The notes under the pieces are model-generated. The model did no database searches. It was not told the origin of the DNA and saw only the letters and a list, made by a program, of their open reading frames with translations. Of a stretch of 64,000 nt of DNA, positions 35,440 to 44,481 are shown one piece after another (the first letter of the stretch is position 1; every line of letters starts with the position of its first letter). A program made the position numbers and the translations under genes. Origin of the DNA: Chitinophagales bacterium (GTDB lineage Bacteria; Bacteroidota; Bacteroidia; Chitinophagales; Chitinophagaceae). The stretch spans positions 89,730 to 153,729 of the forward strand of contig JAIXKI010000031.1 of assembly GCA_026936105.1 (NCBI GenBank), in the 5' to 3' direction.

Positions 35440-36994
35440 AAAAAATACTTTTCCTTCCTCTTCCGCCCAGTCCCAGAACTCCCAGCAGACTCCTAGTAAT
35501 AACGCTTGCTGCCGTTCTGCCCACCTGCCTGATTACCGTGTTGTCAAAAATACTTTTATCTTTTTTGGGAGCCCTGGTTGTAGTCTTGGGAAGCTGAGCC
35601 CTTTGCTGCTCTTGAATAGTTTCCCCGCTCTTTCTTGCAGCATCCTCAAGTTTTCCGGTCAGGATCTCGTAAGCGCTTTCGTTATCTATCACCTGGTTGT
35701 ACTTCTCCCTGATTTTGGATCGGGACACTACCTGATCTATCTCTTCACCAGTCAGGATATCCATCCTGCTTTTTGGAGGGCAGAGCATACAATGCACCAA
35801 AGGTGTAGGGATACCTTTTTCATTTAATATGGTCACCAAAGCTTCACCGATTCCCAGTTGAGTGATCAGGTCTTCCGTTTTGTAAAATTCAGTTTCAGGA
35901 TAATTCTCTGCGGTTTGTTTGATCGTCTTCCTGTCTGCAGCAGTGAATGCCCTTAAGGCATGCTGCACCTTCAATCCCAATTGAGACAACACCGATGCCG
36001 GAACATCCATCGGATTCTGTGTACAGAAATAAATACCGATGCCTTTGGAGCGGATCAGTTTCACTATCGTTTCGATCTGCTGTAATAACACTTTGCTTGC
36101 TTCCTGAAAGATCAGATGCGCTTCATCAATAAACATTACCAGTTTGGGCTTATCCAAATCACCTTCTTCAGGGCAGGTGGCATAAAGTTCTGCCAGCATC
36201 TGAAGCATGAAAGTGGAAAACAGTTTGGGCCTGTCCTGAAGGTCCGTAACCCTGATAATGGAGACCATCCCTTTCCCGGTGTCATCCCTGCGCATCAGGT
36301 CATCCACTTCAAAACTCTTTTCTCCAAAAAAGAGATCGCCGCCCTGCTGCTGCAGTTCGATCACTTTGCGAAGAATGGTTCCCGTGGAAGTAGTTGCGAT
36401 TTTTCCGTAATTCTTTTCCAGTTCTTCTTTTCCTTCATTGCTTATATACTGCAGCACTTTGATAAGATCTTTCAGATCAAGAAGGGGAAGCCGCGAATCA
36501 TCGCAGTATTTAAAGATCATAGACACCAGGCTCTCCTGTGTGTCATTCAATCCGAGGATTTTGGAAAGCAGAACCGGGCCGAATTCACTTACTGTGGCCC
36601 TGAGTCTTGTTCCTTTCTGATCGCTTAATGTAAGTAACTCCACCGGATAAGCGGCAGGTTTGAAATCAATGTTCAGCAACCTGCATCGTTCAGTTATTTT
36701 ATCATTAAGTATTCCCGCTTCGGCAATTCCGCTGAAATCCCCTTTGATGTCCATGACAACAACAGGAATGCCTGCATCACTCAAACCTTCACTGAGCACC
36801 TGCAGTGTTTTTGTTTTTCCCGTGCCCGTGGCTCCGGCAATCAGGCCATGACGATTCAATGTTTTGAAAGGAATAAACACATCTGCACCGCTTATCACAG
36901 TTCCGTCAAGCATGGCACAACCGATCTTCATACTTTCTCCTTTGAAACTGTATCCTTCTTTTACTGCCTGTAAAAACTTTTCCTGATCTGACAT
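35438..36994 (-). CDS. HerA-like ATPase (DUF853 / helicase HerA C-terminal)
   Basis: This 518-residue cytoplasmic P-loop ATPase has a Walker A (AGATGTGKTKTLQVLS, about residue 50) and a Walker B FIDEAHLIF. The CTQNPMDVPASVLSQLGLKVQHALRAFT block with a conserved Arg is typical of the DUF853 family related to HerA/FtsK translocases. Its cellular role is not well established; DNA translocation is the family expectation. The C-terminus is a basic, low-complexity tail ending LLGVLGLGGRGRKSIF. The start is the ATG at 36994, 37 bp after the GroES-like gene on the same strand, so the two may be cotranscribed. Confidence 0.87.
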   Translation of the reverse strand: MSDQEKFLQAVKEGYSFKGESMKIGCAMLDGTVISGADVFIPFKTLNRHGLIAGATGTGKTKTLQVLSEGLSDAGIPVVVMDIKGDFSGIAEAGILNDKITERCRLLNIDFKPAAYPVELLTLSDQKGTRLRATVSEFGPVLLSKILGLNDTQESLVSMIFKYCDDSRLPLLDLKDLIKVLQYISNEGKEELEKNYGKIATTSTGTILRKVIELQQQGGDLFFGEKSFEVDDLMRRDDTGKGMVSIIRVTDLQDRPKLFSTFMLQMLAELYATCPEEGDLDKPKLVMFIDEAHLIFQEASKVLLQQIETIVKLIRSKGIGIYFCTQNPMDVPASVLSQLGLKVQHALRAFTAADRKTIKQTAENYPETEFYKTEDLITQLGIGEALVTILNEKGIPTPLVHCMLCPPKSRMDILTGEEIDQVVSRSKIREKYNQVIDNESAYEILTGKLEDAARKSGETIQEQQRAQLPKTTTRAPKKDKSIFDNTVIRQVGRTAASVITRSLLGVLGLGGRGRKSIF

Positions 36995-37031
36995 TTAAAA
37001 ATTTTAAACCGGTTTATAAAATAATATAATC

Positions 37032-37409
37032 CTAAAGCTCTTCTTCCCGCTCCAGCATCAGGATGGCGCCCTGCGGCACTACAAAATACCTTTCCTTTTC
37101 ATAAATCACTTCAGTGGCTCCGCTCAGAAGGAAAATAGCCAGGTCGCCTTCTTTTACCTGCAGCGGAATATATTTCACCTGTTCTTCTTCGCTTTTCCAG
37201 GGTTCATCTTCCATGGGCATCGGGATTGCATAACCCGGACCGGTTTTCACCACATACCCTTTCTGCACTTTTTCTTTTTCCTGAACTCCCGGTGGCAGGT
37301 ACAGGCCGCTTTCCGTTTTCTCATCAGGCCGGGCAGGTTTAATCAGCACCCTGTCACCGATGACAATGAGTTTTTTCAGCGTGTTTTCCGAGGTGATCTG
37401 AATAGCCAT
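37032..37409 (-). CDS. GroES-like co-chaperone fold protein
   Basis: This 125-residue protein has the GroES fold signature: GDRVLIKPARPDEKTESGLYLPPG, then the VQKGYVVKTGPG block. It carries an insertion of about 20 residues (PMPMEDEPWKSEEEQ) and a different C-terminus, so it is not the housekeeping GroES of about 92 residues. No groEL is adjacent. It could be a divergent co-chaperone or use the fold for another purpose. It is followed by the HerA-like ATPase on the same strand. Confidence 0.8.
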   Translation of the reverse strand: MAIQITSENTLKKLIVIGDRVLIKPARPDEKTESGLYLPPGVQEKEKVQKGYVVKTGPGYAIPMPMEDEPWKSEEEQVKYIPLQVKEGDLAIFLLSGATEVIYEKERYFVVPQGAILMLEREEEL

Positions 37410-37545
37410 GATATGAATTTAAAAAACAAAAGTAATCAAACTGTCCAGTTCCATTTTTCTACACTCTTAACAAAAAATTAGTCGGTTCACCGAAAATAAA
37501 GCAAATGCTTTATCTTTATTTGCTTCATAAACTAAACTTGTAATC

Positions 37546-38244
37546 ATGGAAGTAAAGAAACACAAAATTCTGCTATGCGAAGACGATCCTAATCTTGGAA
37601 GCGTATTAAAAAATTACCTGGAACTGAATGATTATGATGTGACGCTGGAACGGGATGGCCGGTTAGGGCTTGCTGCTTTTCAACGGGAAAAATTTGAACT
37701 GTGCCTGCTGGATGTGATGATGCCGAATATGGACGGTTTCACCCTGGCAGAAGAGATCCGTGATGTGGACCCGGATATTCCCTTGTTCTTTCTCAGCGCC
37801 AAAACGATGAAGGATGATATCATCCAGGGATATAAACTCGGCGCCGATGATTACATCACCAAGCCTTTTGACAGTGAAGTGCTGCTGCTGAAGATCAAGG
37901 CGATCTTAAAACGCAATGAAGAGCTGAATAAAGAAAGTGAAAATAAAGAGTTCGACCTTGCCGGCTATCATTTTAATCCCAAGCTGAGGCAGCTATCACA
38001 CAATGGTATCACCCAGACTCTGTCGCCAAAGGAAAGTGAACTGCTGAAACTGCTGGCAGAGCATCTCAATGACCTGCTGCCGAGAGAGCAGGCCTTAAAA
38101 AAGATCTGGGGCAGTGATACTTATTTTAACGGAAGAAGCATGGATGTGTATATTGCCAAACTAAGAAAATACTTAAAGGACGATCCGAAGATCGAGATCG
38201 TGAACATTCATGGAAACGGATTCAGGCTGGTGGTGCAGGAGTGA
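37546..38244 (+). CDS. OmpR-family response regulator
   Basis: The 232-residue protein has a receiver domain (acidic pocket LLCEDD, phosphorylated Asp in CLLDVMMPNMDGF, Lys in YITKPFD). A winged-helix DNA-binding domain follows (SPKESELLKLLAEHLNDLLPREQ... SMDVYIAKLRKYL...NIHGNGFRLV). It resembles RprY-type regulators of Bacteroidota. No sensor kinase gene is adjacent, so it is an orphan in this locus. A bidirectional terminator lies downstream. Confidence 0.92.
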   Translation: MEVKKHKILLCEDDPNLGSVLKNYLELNDYDVTLERDGRLGLAAFQREKFELCLLDVMMPNMDGFTLAEEIRDVDPDIPLFFLSAKTMKDDIIQGYKLGADDYITKPFDSEVLLLKIKAILKRNEELNKESENKEFDLAGYHFNPKLRQLSHNGITQTLSPKESELLKLLAEHLNDLLPREQALKKIWGSDTYFNGRSMDVYIAKLRKYLKDDPKIEIVNIHGNGFRLVVQE

Positions 38245-38302
38245 GAAAGAATTACAATCAATCAGAGAAAAAAGAATCCGGTTACAAAAAATGAAAATAT
38301 AA

Positions 38303-38329
38303 AGGGGCTCACAGCGGCCCCTGATTTTT
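38303..38329 (+). terminator. Bidirectional terminator between response regulator and ruvB
   Basis: Stem AGGGGC (38303-38308) and GCCCCT (38317-38322) is followed by GATTTTTTT on the plus strand and by an AT-rich tract on the minus strand. It can end both converging transcripts. Confidence 0.8.
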
Positions 38330-39364
38330 TTATATATCAAACAGTCTTCCTTCCAAACCTTTGGAAGGTTTTTTCCCAAGATGCTCATAAGCTTTAGGAG
38401 TAGCTTCCCTTCCTCTGGGCGTCCTTTTTAAAAATCCTTCCTGTATCAAAAACGGTTCATACACTTCTTCCAGAGTTCCCGGCTCCTCACCCACCGCAGT
38501 GGCAATGGTAGTGATGCCCACCGGCCCGCCTTTGAACTTTTCAATGATCGTCATCAGGATCTTGTTGTCCATATCATCCAGGCCATATTCATCCACATTC
38601 AATGCTTTCAAAGAATGTTGCGTGATCGCCAGGTCTATCTCACCGTCTTTCAGCACCTGTGCAAAATCCCTCACTCTTCTCAAAAGCCCGTTGGCGATAC
38701 GTGGTGTGCCGCGACTTCTTCCCGCAATTTCATTCACGGCTTCTTTTGAGATCTTTGTTCCGAGAATCTTTGCTGAACGGCTTACAATGCTCCGCAATGT
38801 ATCGGCATTATAATATTCCAGCCTCGATTTAATGGCAAACCTTGAAAGCAAGGGTGCTGTCAGCAATCCGCTGCGGGTGGTGGCGCCGATCAGTGTGAAA
38901 GGATTCAGGTTGATCTGAATGCTTCGTGCATTGGGCCCGCTGTCAATCATGATATCAATGCGGTAATCTTCCATGGCGCTGTACAGATATTCTTCCACCA
39001 CGGTGCTGAGCCGGTGGATCTCATCAATGAACAATACATCGTTTGATTCCAGGTTGGTGAGTAGTCCGGCCAGGTCGCCGGGCTTTTCGATCACCGGGCC
39101 TGATGTCTCTTTTATATTTACCCCCAATTCATTGGCAACAATGCGTGACAAAGTTGTCTTGCCCAATCCCGGCGGACCATGAAATAAAATATGATCCAGC
39201 GCTTCTCCCCTGAGTTTCGCCGCCTTGATAAAGATCTTCAGGTTTTCAATGATCTGGGATTGGCCTGCAAAATCTTCGATCTGCCTGGGACGGATATTAT
39301 TTTCAAATTCCCTGTCGGTGGCTGTCAGGTTTTCCTTCTCACTGTTCAGATTAGGATTCGCCAT
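38330..39364 (-). CDS. ruvB: Holliday junction branch-migration helicase RuvB
   Basis: RuvB is the AAA+ motor that drives branch migration with RuvA. The 344-residue length is normal. Walker A is [19 protein letters not shown], Walker B is [10 protein letters not shown], sensor 1 is [17 protein letters not shown], and the C-terminal winged helix begins around [13 protein letters not shown]. ruvC lies 15 kb away in this window, so the genes are dispersed. An exact -7 element (TAAATTTG, minus strand, 39387-39394) lies 22 bp upstream of the ATG, without a clear -33 element. Confidence 0.97.
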   Translation of the reverse strand: MANPNLNSEKENLTATDREFENNIRPRQIEDFAGQSQIIENLKIFIKAAKLRGEALDHILFHGPPGLGKTTLSRIVANELGVNIKETSGPVIEKPGDLAGLLTNLESNDVLFIDEIHRLSTVVEEYLYSAMEDYRIDIMIDSGPNARSIQINLNPFTLIGATTRSGLLTAPLLSRFAIKSRLEYYNADTLRSIVSRSAKILGTKISKEAVNEIAGRSRGTPRIANGLLRRVRDFAQVLKDGEIDLAITQHSLKALNVDEYGLDDMDNKILMTIIEKFKGGPVGITTIATAVGEEPGTLEEVYEPFLIQEGFLKRTPRGREATPKAYEHLGKKPSKGLEGRLFDI

Positions 39365-39454
39365 AAAATCTTCTACTGTTTGATAACAAATTTAAACTTA
39401 TTCGACAAGAATTTCCCTGCAAGTTAAAACCGGCTGAATGACCGATCAGTTGAT

Positions 39455-40165
39455 TCAGGATGCATATTTCATCATCTGTAATATTTCATCCGGATCCGGG
39501 CAATTATTCAGGTACTTTTCTTTTTCCGAATATTTGCATACTCCGGGATAATCTCCTTCCTTTCCTTCAAGGTCAATAATGATCTGAAAATGTAAATGCG
39601 GCGGCCAGTGGCCGTTCTCTGCAGGAATGCCGAATTCGGCAAACACATCTCCTTTCCCGATCCGTTCACCGCCGTAGAGGTTTTTTATTGAGTTCAGGCC
39701 AAGATGCCCGTATAAAGTATAAAAAGAAAGATCATCCAGCCGGTGCGATAAAATGATGGTGGCCCCATAATCACCAAAGCGGTCATTGAATGCAAAACTG
39801 TGAACGATGCCGCTTAACGGAGCCATCACGGCAGTGTGGGGCTTTCCCCAGATATCAACACCAAGATGTAATCTTCTCGGTTCTTCGCCTGCTTTTTCTG
39901 CATCAAATATTTTACTTACACTGTACAGTTTCCTGAGTTCTGCATATCCGCCTATGCCATACCTGGCTCCTGCCTTTCCTAATTTTCCATTTATGTACCG
40001 GATGAAGCGACCGGTGTCTTTCAGCATTTCTTCATTGATTTCATTATTGGCAGAAGTAAAATCAAGAAGGCAGGCCTTGTCTTTGGCAGCATTGAAAGGC
40101 GCCACAGGATGAAATTCTTCCCGGTGCTTCTTTAATACTGATATAAGTTGTTCCGGTCTGCTCAT
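39455..40165 (-). CDS. M23-family peptidase-like protein without signal peptide
   Basis: This 236-residue protein has the LysM-less M23 (lysostaphin-type) metallopeptidase fold. The zinc ligands are in HLGVDIWG and the final HLHFQI, with YTLYGHLGL in between. Such enzymes cut peptide bridges of peptidoglycan, but this one has no signal peptide. It belongs to a Bacteroidota group with a C-terminal CPDPDEI region. The ATG at 40165 (MSRPEQLISVLKKHREEF) is chosen. The region 5' of it has been duplicated in tandem together with its first 27 codons. Confidence 0.82.
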   Translation of the reverse strand: MSRPEQLISVLKKHREEFHPVAPFNAAKDKACLLDFTSANNEINEEMLKDTGRFIRYINGKLGKAGARYGIGGYAELRKLYSVSKIFDAEKAGEEPRRLHLGVDIWGKPHTAVMAPLSGIVHSFAFNDRFGDYGATIILSHRLDDLSFYTLYGHLGLNSIKNLYGGERIGKGDVFAEFGIPAENGHWPPHLHFQIIIDLEGKEGDYPGVCKYSEKEKYLNNCPDPDEILQMMKYAS

Positions 40166-40194
40166 AATAAAATGAGGCTGCCTCAAAAAAGTGT

Positions 40195-40240
40195 TTAACC
40201 GCAAAGAGCGCCAAGTCTTCGCAAAGTACGCAAAGGGATA
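40195..40240. repeat. Dispersed-repeat-like segment, copy 1
   Basis: The segment contains GCAAAGAGCGCCAAG and CGCAAAGTACGCAAAG. It resembles a short dispersed repeat common between genes in Bacteroidota. It recurs at 40500-40545 as part of the tandem duplication. Confidence 0.5.
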
Positions 40241-40389
40241 CCATTAGAAAGCACGTCTTTGTATTCGCAGCCTATTTTCTTCACTGAACAGTTTATTAGT
40301 TTTTGAAACAAGCTCTTAACAGTAACGAACAGCTCTTCCTTTTTTATTTCAACTGTTTCATGATCTCCTGCACCGCCCTGTCTATCTGC

Positions 40390-40470
40390 GGCAGCATTGA
40401 AAGGCGTTACAGGATGAAATTCTTCCCGGTGCTTCTTTAATACTGATATAAGTTGTTCCGGTCTGCTCAT
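40390..40470 (-). pseudogene. Duplicated 5' fragment of the M23 gene
   Basis: The ATG at 40470 begins 27 codons nearly identical to the M23 start (MSRPEQLISVLKKHREEFHP, with one Ala to Thr change). It then crosses the duplication junction into the copied protease end, read out of frame. An open frame continues to 40195 but encodes chimeric, meaningless sequence. It is a by-product of the duplication. Confidence 0.8.
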
Positions 40471-40499
40471 AATAAAATGAGGCTGCCTCAAAAAAGTGT

Positions 40500-40545
40500 T
40501 TAACCGCAAAGAGCGCCAAGTCTTCGCAAAGTACGCAAAGGGATA
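40500..40545. repeat. Dispersed-repeat-like segment, copy 2
   Basis: This is the second copy of the GCAAAG-type segment, identical to the one at 40195-40240 because of the duplication. Confidence 0.5.
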
Positions 40546-40648
40546 CCATTAGAAAGCACGTCTTTGAATTCTCAACGTATTTTCTTCACTGAACAGTTTA
40601 TTAGTTTTTGAAACAAGTCCTCAACAGCAACGAACATCTCTTCCTTTT

Positions 40649-43600
40649 TTATTTCAACTGTTTCATGATTTCCTGCACCGCCCTGTCTATCTGCGGATCA
40701 CGGCCATTGAGCTTATCTTCAAAAGTGTTGATGACCAGGATATCAGGATGCACGCCTGTTGACTCAAGATCTTTACCGTCCAGTGTATAACATCCCCATG
40801 CCGGCATGCGGACCGAAGATCCGTCCACTAAGCTTATACTGCTGGTGAAAATGATCCAATGATACGTTTCATTTCCGATGATGGTGCCGAGTTTCAGCGC
40901 TTTGAAACCGGCAGCGGTCATTTCCGCATCGCTGAGCGATTGCTCATTGGTCAGCAGCACAATGGGTTTATCGCTAGGTGTGAAATTTCCCTGTCTTGCC
41001 AGCTTCCCGTCACGGTATTTCCATTGCAGGTAAGAACGCTGCTCCAGGAAACGCAACACTTCATCATGCACATTGCCGCCGGTGTTATAACGGATGTCAA
41101 GGATCAGGGCATCCTTATTATCCAGTTCAAAGGTCATGTCAATAATGAAACTTTGCAGTTCTCCCGTTCCCATATTTTTCATATAGGAATACGCTATGCG
41201 GTTCCCGCTTTTTTCATTCACTCTTTTCCGGTTCGCTGCGATCCATTCATCATACAAATTACCGGACAGGCTTGTCTGTGGATGGATCTTTACATCAATA
41301 TCCCTGCCATTGCGGATAAATGTCAGTTTCAGCTCACGGTCCTGCGACGGTTTGGTAAAATAATAATTACGGTTCTCTTTCTGATCCACAGTCACATCAT
41401 CCACCTTTGATAAAATATCGCCGGGCTGAACATCAATTCCTGAACGGTCTGCATTGCTCTTACTGACCACATATCTGACCCGGTAAGGATTATCATTATC
41501 AAAAACGATCCCTGTTTCCATGGTGCTGTTCTTCAACGCCACACTTTCATCATCACCAAATGTTCCAAAGCCCTGGTGCGATGAATTCAGTTCACCCAGC
41601 ATATCATTGAGCAGGATTCTCAGGTCGGAACGGTTATTAAGATGGCTGATAAAAGGTTTGTATCTCTCTCTGATCTTTTTCCAGTTAACCCCGTGAAAGT
41701 TTCCGTCATAATAATTCTCTTCCATCTGTGCCCAGGCTTCTTCAAACATCTGGCTGAACTCACTCTGAAGATTACGCCGAAACACATAGCTGATGTCTAT
41801 CGCATCAGTCTTGTTGGCATCCAGGTTCAATTTGGAGATCGTTCCTCCTGATAATACATACAGCTTGTCTTTCACCTCAACTATTCTTATTCCAAATCCA
41901 CCCTGGCCGTTTATCTTTTCCGTTTTATTTTGCTCAAAAGGTTCTATCGTCGTCTTCCACAAAGAGTTTCTTCCTTCATCATGATTGCTTGTATAGATCA
42001 CATAGGTCTTGTCCCCTTTCTGATAAACATATTGAAGATTCTGAGAACCGAATGAAGGGCTGATCTGTTCCAGCCTGTCCATGATGCCATCCATGTTGAT
42101 CACGATCGGACCTGGTGCTGACCCGTTTTTCTGCGAACTGTCTTTCTTTTCTTCTTTTTCTTTAAACAGGTCATTGAACTTATCGGAACGGAAAGGCTCA
42201 TCCAGCTTTTCCAATGACATACGGTACACTTTGGGATTATCCATACCGAAAGGATACGCCGGTTTCAGCCTTGAAGAAGTGAAGTAAATATATTTTCCGT
42301 CCGGCGACCAAACAGGTCCCGCTTCTGTAACTCCCGTGTTGGTGAGGTTGGTTGTCTTATTCTCTTTGATATTGTAAATAAAAATATCCTGCTCAAAATT
42401 CCTGTGCGCCGTGAACACCACGTATTCATCGTTTGGAGAAAAACCAGGGACGCTGCTTTCCAATCCCCATATCTCATCCTTTACAATTGTTTTTCCGTTC
42501 ATCGTTTTCAGGTCCAGCAATCTTACTTCATCCCTTCCGCTCAGGTAAACCGCTTTGGTCCTGTCCTTATTGAATACAAGGGAACGGTCATCACCTTTAT
42601 CATTGGTCAGTTGCTTCAGGCCGCCGTTTCCGTCTGCAGTGATCGTGTATAAATTCTGGTATCCGTCTTTGGTTTGAGTGAACAATAAAGTTTTATTATC
42701 ACTCAGCCATTTTACTTCTCTTGCCCTTTCGGCTGATCCTCTGTTGATCTGTTGTATGAATTTTCCGTCAATGTCACTTACAAACAGTTCTCCTCTTGAT
42801 GTGAAAGCGAGTTTTTTTCCATCGGGCGAAACATCAAATGCAGTGATCTTTCCTTTTACATCATAATCCTTATCCTTCGGCAAAATATTGTTTCGAATGA
42901 TAGAGATATCCAGCTTTGATGCTTTTCCTGAAGCAACTTCATAGAGCCATAGCCGGTAATCTTTTTCAAAGACCACTTTCCCTCCGTTGGCATTTACGAC
43001 CGGGGTTTTGATGGAAGTGTTGTATTTCGTCAGCGCTGTCTTTTTGCCTTTGTCAAAAGTGTAAAGGTTATATTCATCATTTCCTTCATCAGAGATAAAA
43101 TAAATATTGCCATTCCTGTCTATTGTTGCTCCAAAATCTTTTCCGATCCAGTCGGTATATTTTTTATACTGTTTTGTTTGGGGATTGTAGGATTGGATAT
43201 CCGGATTGAAAGGGCCTTTGTAATGTTTGCGCTGCACCTGGTTGCTGCTTTCCCAGGTGTCATTAAAAAATATTTCACCGGTCACGGGGTTCTCCGCAAG
43301 ATTATGATCATAGAGAAAATAAAAATCGCCGAACACCTGCTGAGGAGTGCCGCCGTCTTTGCTTACTTTATAACCCGACATGCGGCTCATGCGGTCGCTG
43401 GTGAAATAAATATATTTTGAATCCCAGCTCCAGCTGCTCACTTCATCGTTGGCGCTGTGGTAAGTGACCTGCCTGATCTCGCCTCCGTCCACAGGCATCA
43501 CAAACACATCAGCATTTCCATATTGCCTGCCGGTAAAAGCGATCCATTTGCCGTCGGGAGAAACTCTGGGGCTGGTCTCATATCCCTGCATGGCGGTGAG

Positions 43601-43777
43601 CCGTGTTGCCTGTCCGTCTTTCACATTCGCTTTCCACAGGTCCCCTTCAAAACTGAAGATCACCGTTTGCCCATCAGGAGCCAGGCAGGGATTCGATAAA
43701 AAGTACGCTTCTTCTTTTTGTGCAATGGAAAAAAAGCTGAAAGACTGTATCAGCAACAGGATAAATATTTTTCTCAT
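40649..43777 (-). CDS. Tricorn-like S41 protease, secreted
   Basis: This 1042-residue protein has a signal peptide (KIFILLLIQSFSFFSIAQ). A large N-terminal beta-propeller region with WD40/PD40-like repeats follows (ETSPRVSPDGKWIAFTGR, GPVWSPDGKYIYFTSSR). A PDZ domain is seen near residues 760-840 (VSKSNADRSGIDVQPGDILSKVDD), and the C-terminal S41 peptidase domain contains DIRYNTGGNVHDEVL and the nucleophile region LTNEQSLSDAEMTAAGF. It belongs to the tricorn-type proteases, which degrade peptides, here in the periplasm or outside. The gene's last 16 codons are also present in the neighbouring duplicated copy. Confidence 0.92.
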   Translation of the reverse strand: MRKIFILLLIQSFSFFSIAQKEEAYFLSNPCLAPDGQTVIFSFEGDLWKANVKDGQATRLTAMQGYETSPRVSPDGKWIAFTGRQYGNADVFVMPVDGGEIRQVTYHSANDEVSSWSWDSKYIYFTSDRMSRMSGYKVSKDGGTPQQVFGDFYFLYDHNLAENPVTGEIFFNDTWESSNQVQRKHYKGPFNPDIQSYNPQTKQYKKYTDWIGKDFGATIDRNGNIYFISDEGNDEYNLYTFDKGKKTALTKYNTSIKTPVVNANGGKVVFEKDYRLWLYEVASGKASKLDISIIRNNILPKDKDYDVKGKITAFDVSPDGKKLAFTSRGELFVSDIDGKFIQQINRGSAERAREVKWLSDNKTLLFTQTKDGYQNLYTITADGNGGLKQLTNDKGDDRSLVFNKDRTKAVYLSGRDEVRLLDLKTMNGKTIVKDEIWGLESSVPGFSPNDEYVVFTAHRNFEQDIFIYNIKENKTTNLTNTGVTEAGPVWSPDGKYIYFTSSRLKPAYPFGMDNPKVYRMSLEKLDEPFRSDKFNDLFKEKEEKKDSSQKNGSAPGPIVINMDGIMDRLEQISPSFGSQNLQYVYQKGDKTYVIYTSNHDEGRNSLWKTTIEPFEQNKTEKINGQGGFGIRIVEVKDKLYVLSGGTISKLNLDANKTDAIDISYVFRRNLQSEFSQMFEEAWAQMEENYYDGNFHGVNWKKIRERYKPFISHLNNRSDLRILLNDMLGELNSSHQGFGTFGDDESVALKNSTMETGIVFDNDNPYRVRYVVSKSNADRSGIDVQPGDILSKVDDVTVDQKENRNYYFTKPSQDRELKLTFIRNGRDIDVKIHPQTSLSGNLYDEWIAANRKRVNEKSGNRIAYSYMKNMGTGELQSFIIDMTFELDNKDALILDIRYNTGGNVHDEVLRFLEQRSYLQWKYRDGKLARQGNFTPSDKPIVLLTNEQSLSDAEMTAAGFKALKLGTIIGNETYHWIIFTSSISLVDGSSVRMPAWGCYTLDGKDLESTGVHPDILVINTFEDKLNGRDPQIDRAVQEIMKQLK

Positions 43778-43853
43778 GACAGTTCGTTTGAGGTGAAATT
43801 ACGATAGAATGTATTCTCCCTGATGCCGCCGGTAAAAAAATGATTTCAACCTG

Positions 43854-44417
43854 TCATTTCTCAATATCAATATCATATTTTTCTAAAAGCCCCGGGATGC
43901 CTGAAATTGAAAATTTTGCTTTCCGGATCCGGTTCATATCCGGGTCAATGGAATAATTGTAAGAAGTCCGGAAGTCGGCTTTCTCAAGTGTTGTATGATC
44001 AAAAACGGCATGCATCAGATCACAGTTATCAAACAAAGCTCCTGTCACATCGGACTCTGTAAAGTCAGTTTCTTTTAACTGCGAATTTCTAAATACTATT
44101 TTTTTGATTTTCGTTTTGTAGAAAGAAGAATGGTCCAGCTGACAACCATCGCATGAAAATGATAATCCAAATTCAGCGCAAAGATCAAAACGAAGTCCCA
44201 GCATCTTACAGTTGTTGAATGGTACATCACGGAACACGGTCTTGTTGAGTTTGGCCAAACTGAGATTGCAATTGCTGAATGTACAATCTATGAACGTAAA
44301 GTCTGAAAGATCACTACCTTCTAAATCAACAGCATTGAAGATGCAGTTTTCATATTCACCTTTTGCCAGCAGGCTGCTTTTATTAAAGGTTTTGTCCTGT
44401 ATATAGATTTCCTGCAT
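43854..44417 (-). CDS. Pentapeptide repeat protein (Qnr-like)
   Basis: The 187-residue protein is made of A(D/N)LxX-type pentapeptide repeats folding as a right-handed beta helix (for example GSDLSDFTFIDCTFSNCNLSLAKL, LKETDFTESDVTGALFDNCDL). The ending FRTSYNYSIDPDMNRIRKAKFS resembles Qnr and related DNA-mimic proteins, which protect gyrase from quinolones. Resistance cannot be inferred from this alone. I choose the ATG at 44417 (MQEIYIQDKTF); ATG at 44432 is also possible. Confidence 0.8.
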   Translation of the reverse strand: MQEIYIQDKTFNKSSLLAKGEYENCIFNAVDLEGSDLSDFTFIDCTFSNCNLSLAKLNKTVFRDVPFNNCKMLGLRFDLCAEFGLSFSCDGCQLDHSSFYKTKIKKIVFRNSQLKETDFTESDVTGALFDNCDLMHAVFDHTTLEKADFRTSYNYSIDPDMNRIRKAKFSISGIPGLLEKYDIDIEK

Positions 44418-44481
44418 AAACCACTTTATCATTTGGAATCGTACCTTATACTACCCGGAACTGACAGCGTATTGCCATTCT

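Larger units (their letters stand above)
40085..40696. repeat. 305-bp tandem duplication (two copies)
   Basis: Copy 1 (40085-40391) and copy 2 (40390-40696) are in direct orientation with period 305 and about 12 differences, so roughly 96% identical. Each contains the 5' end of the M23 gene, the intergenic region, and the 3' end of the tricorn-like protease gene. The junction falls in the shared sequence CTGCGGCAGC, which suggests short-homology recombination or slippage. Only copy 1 serves the M23 gene, and only copy 2 the protease gene. The 483 bp between these genes hold nothing else coding. Confidence 0.95.

Noticed and set aside
40195..40509. 104-codon minus-strand frame in the duplicated region
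   Set aside because: Its beginning is a copy of the M23 start, and the rest is out-of-frame protease end and intergenic sequence. It is kept only as a pseudogene fragment.
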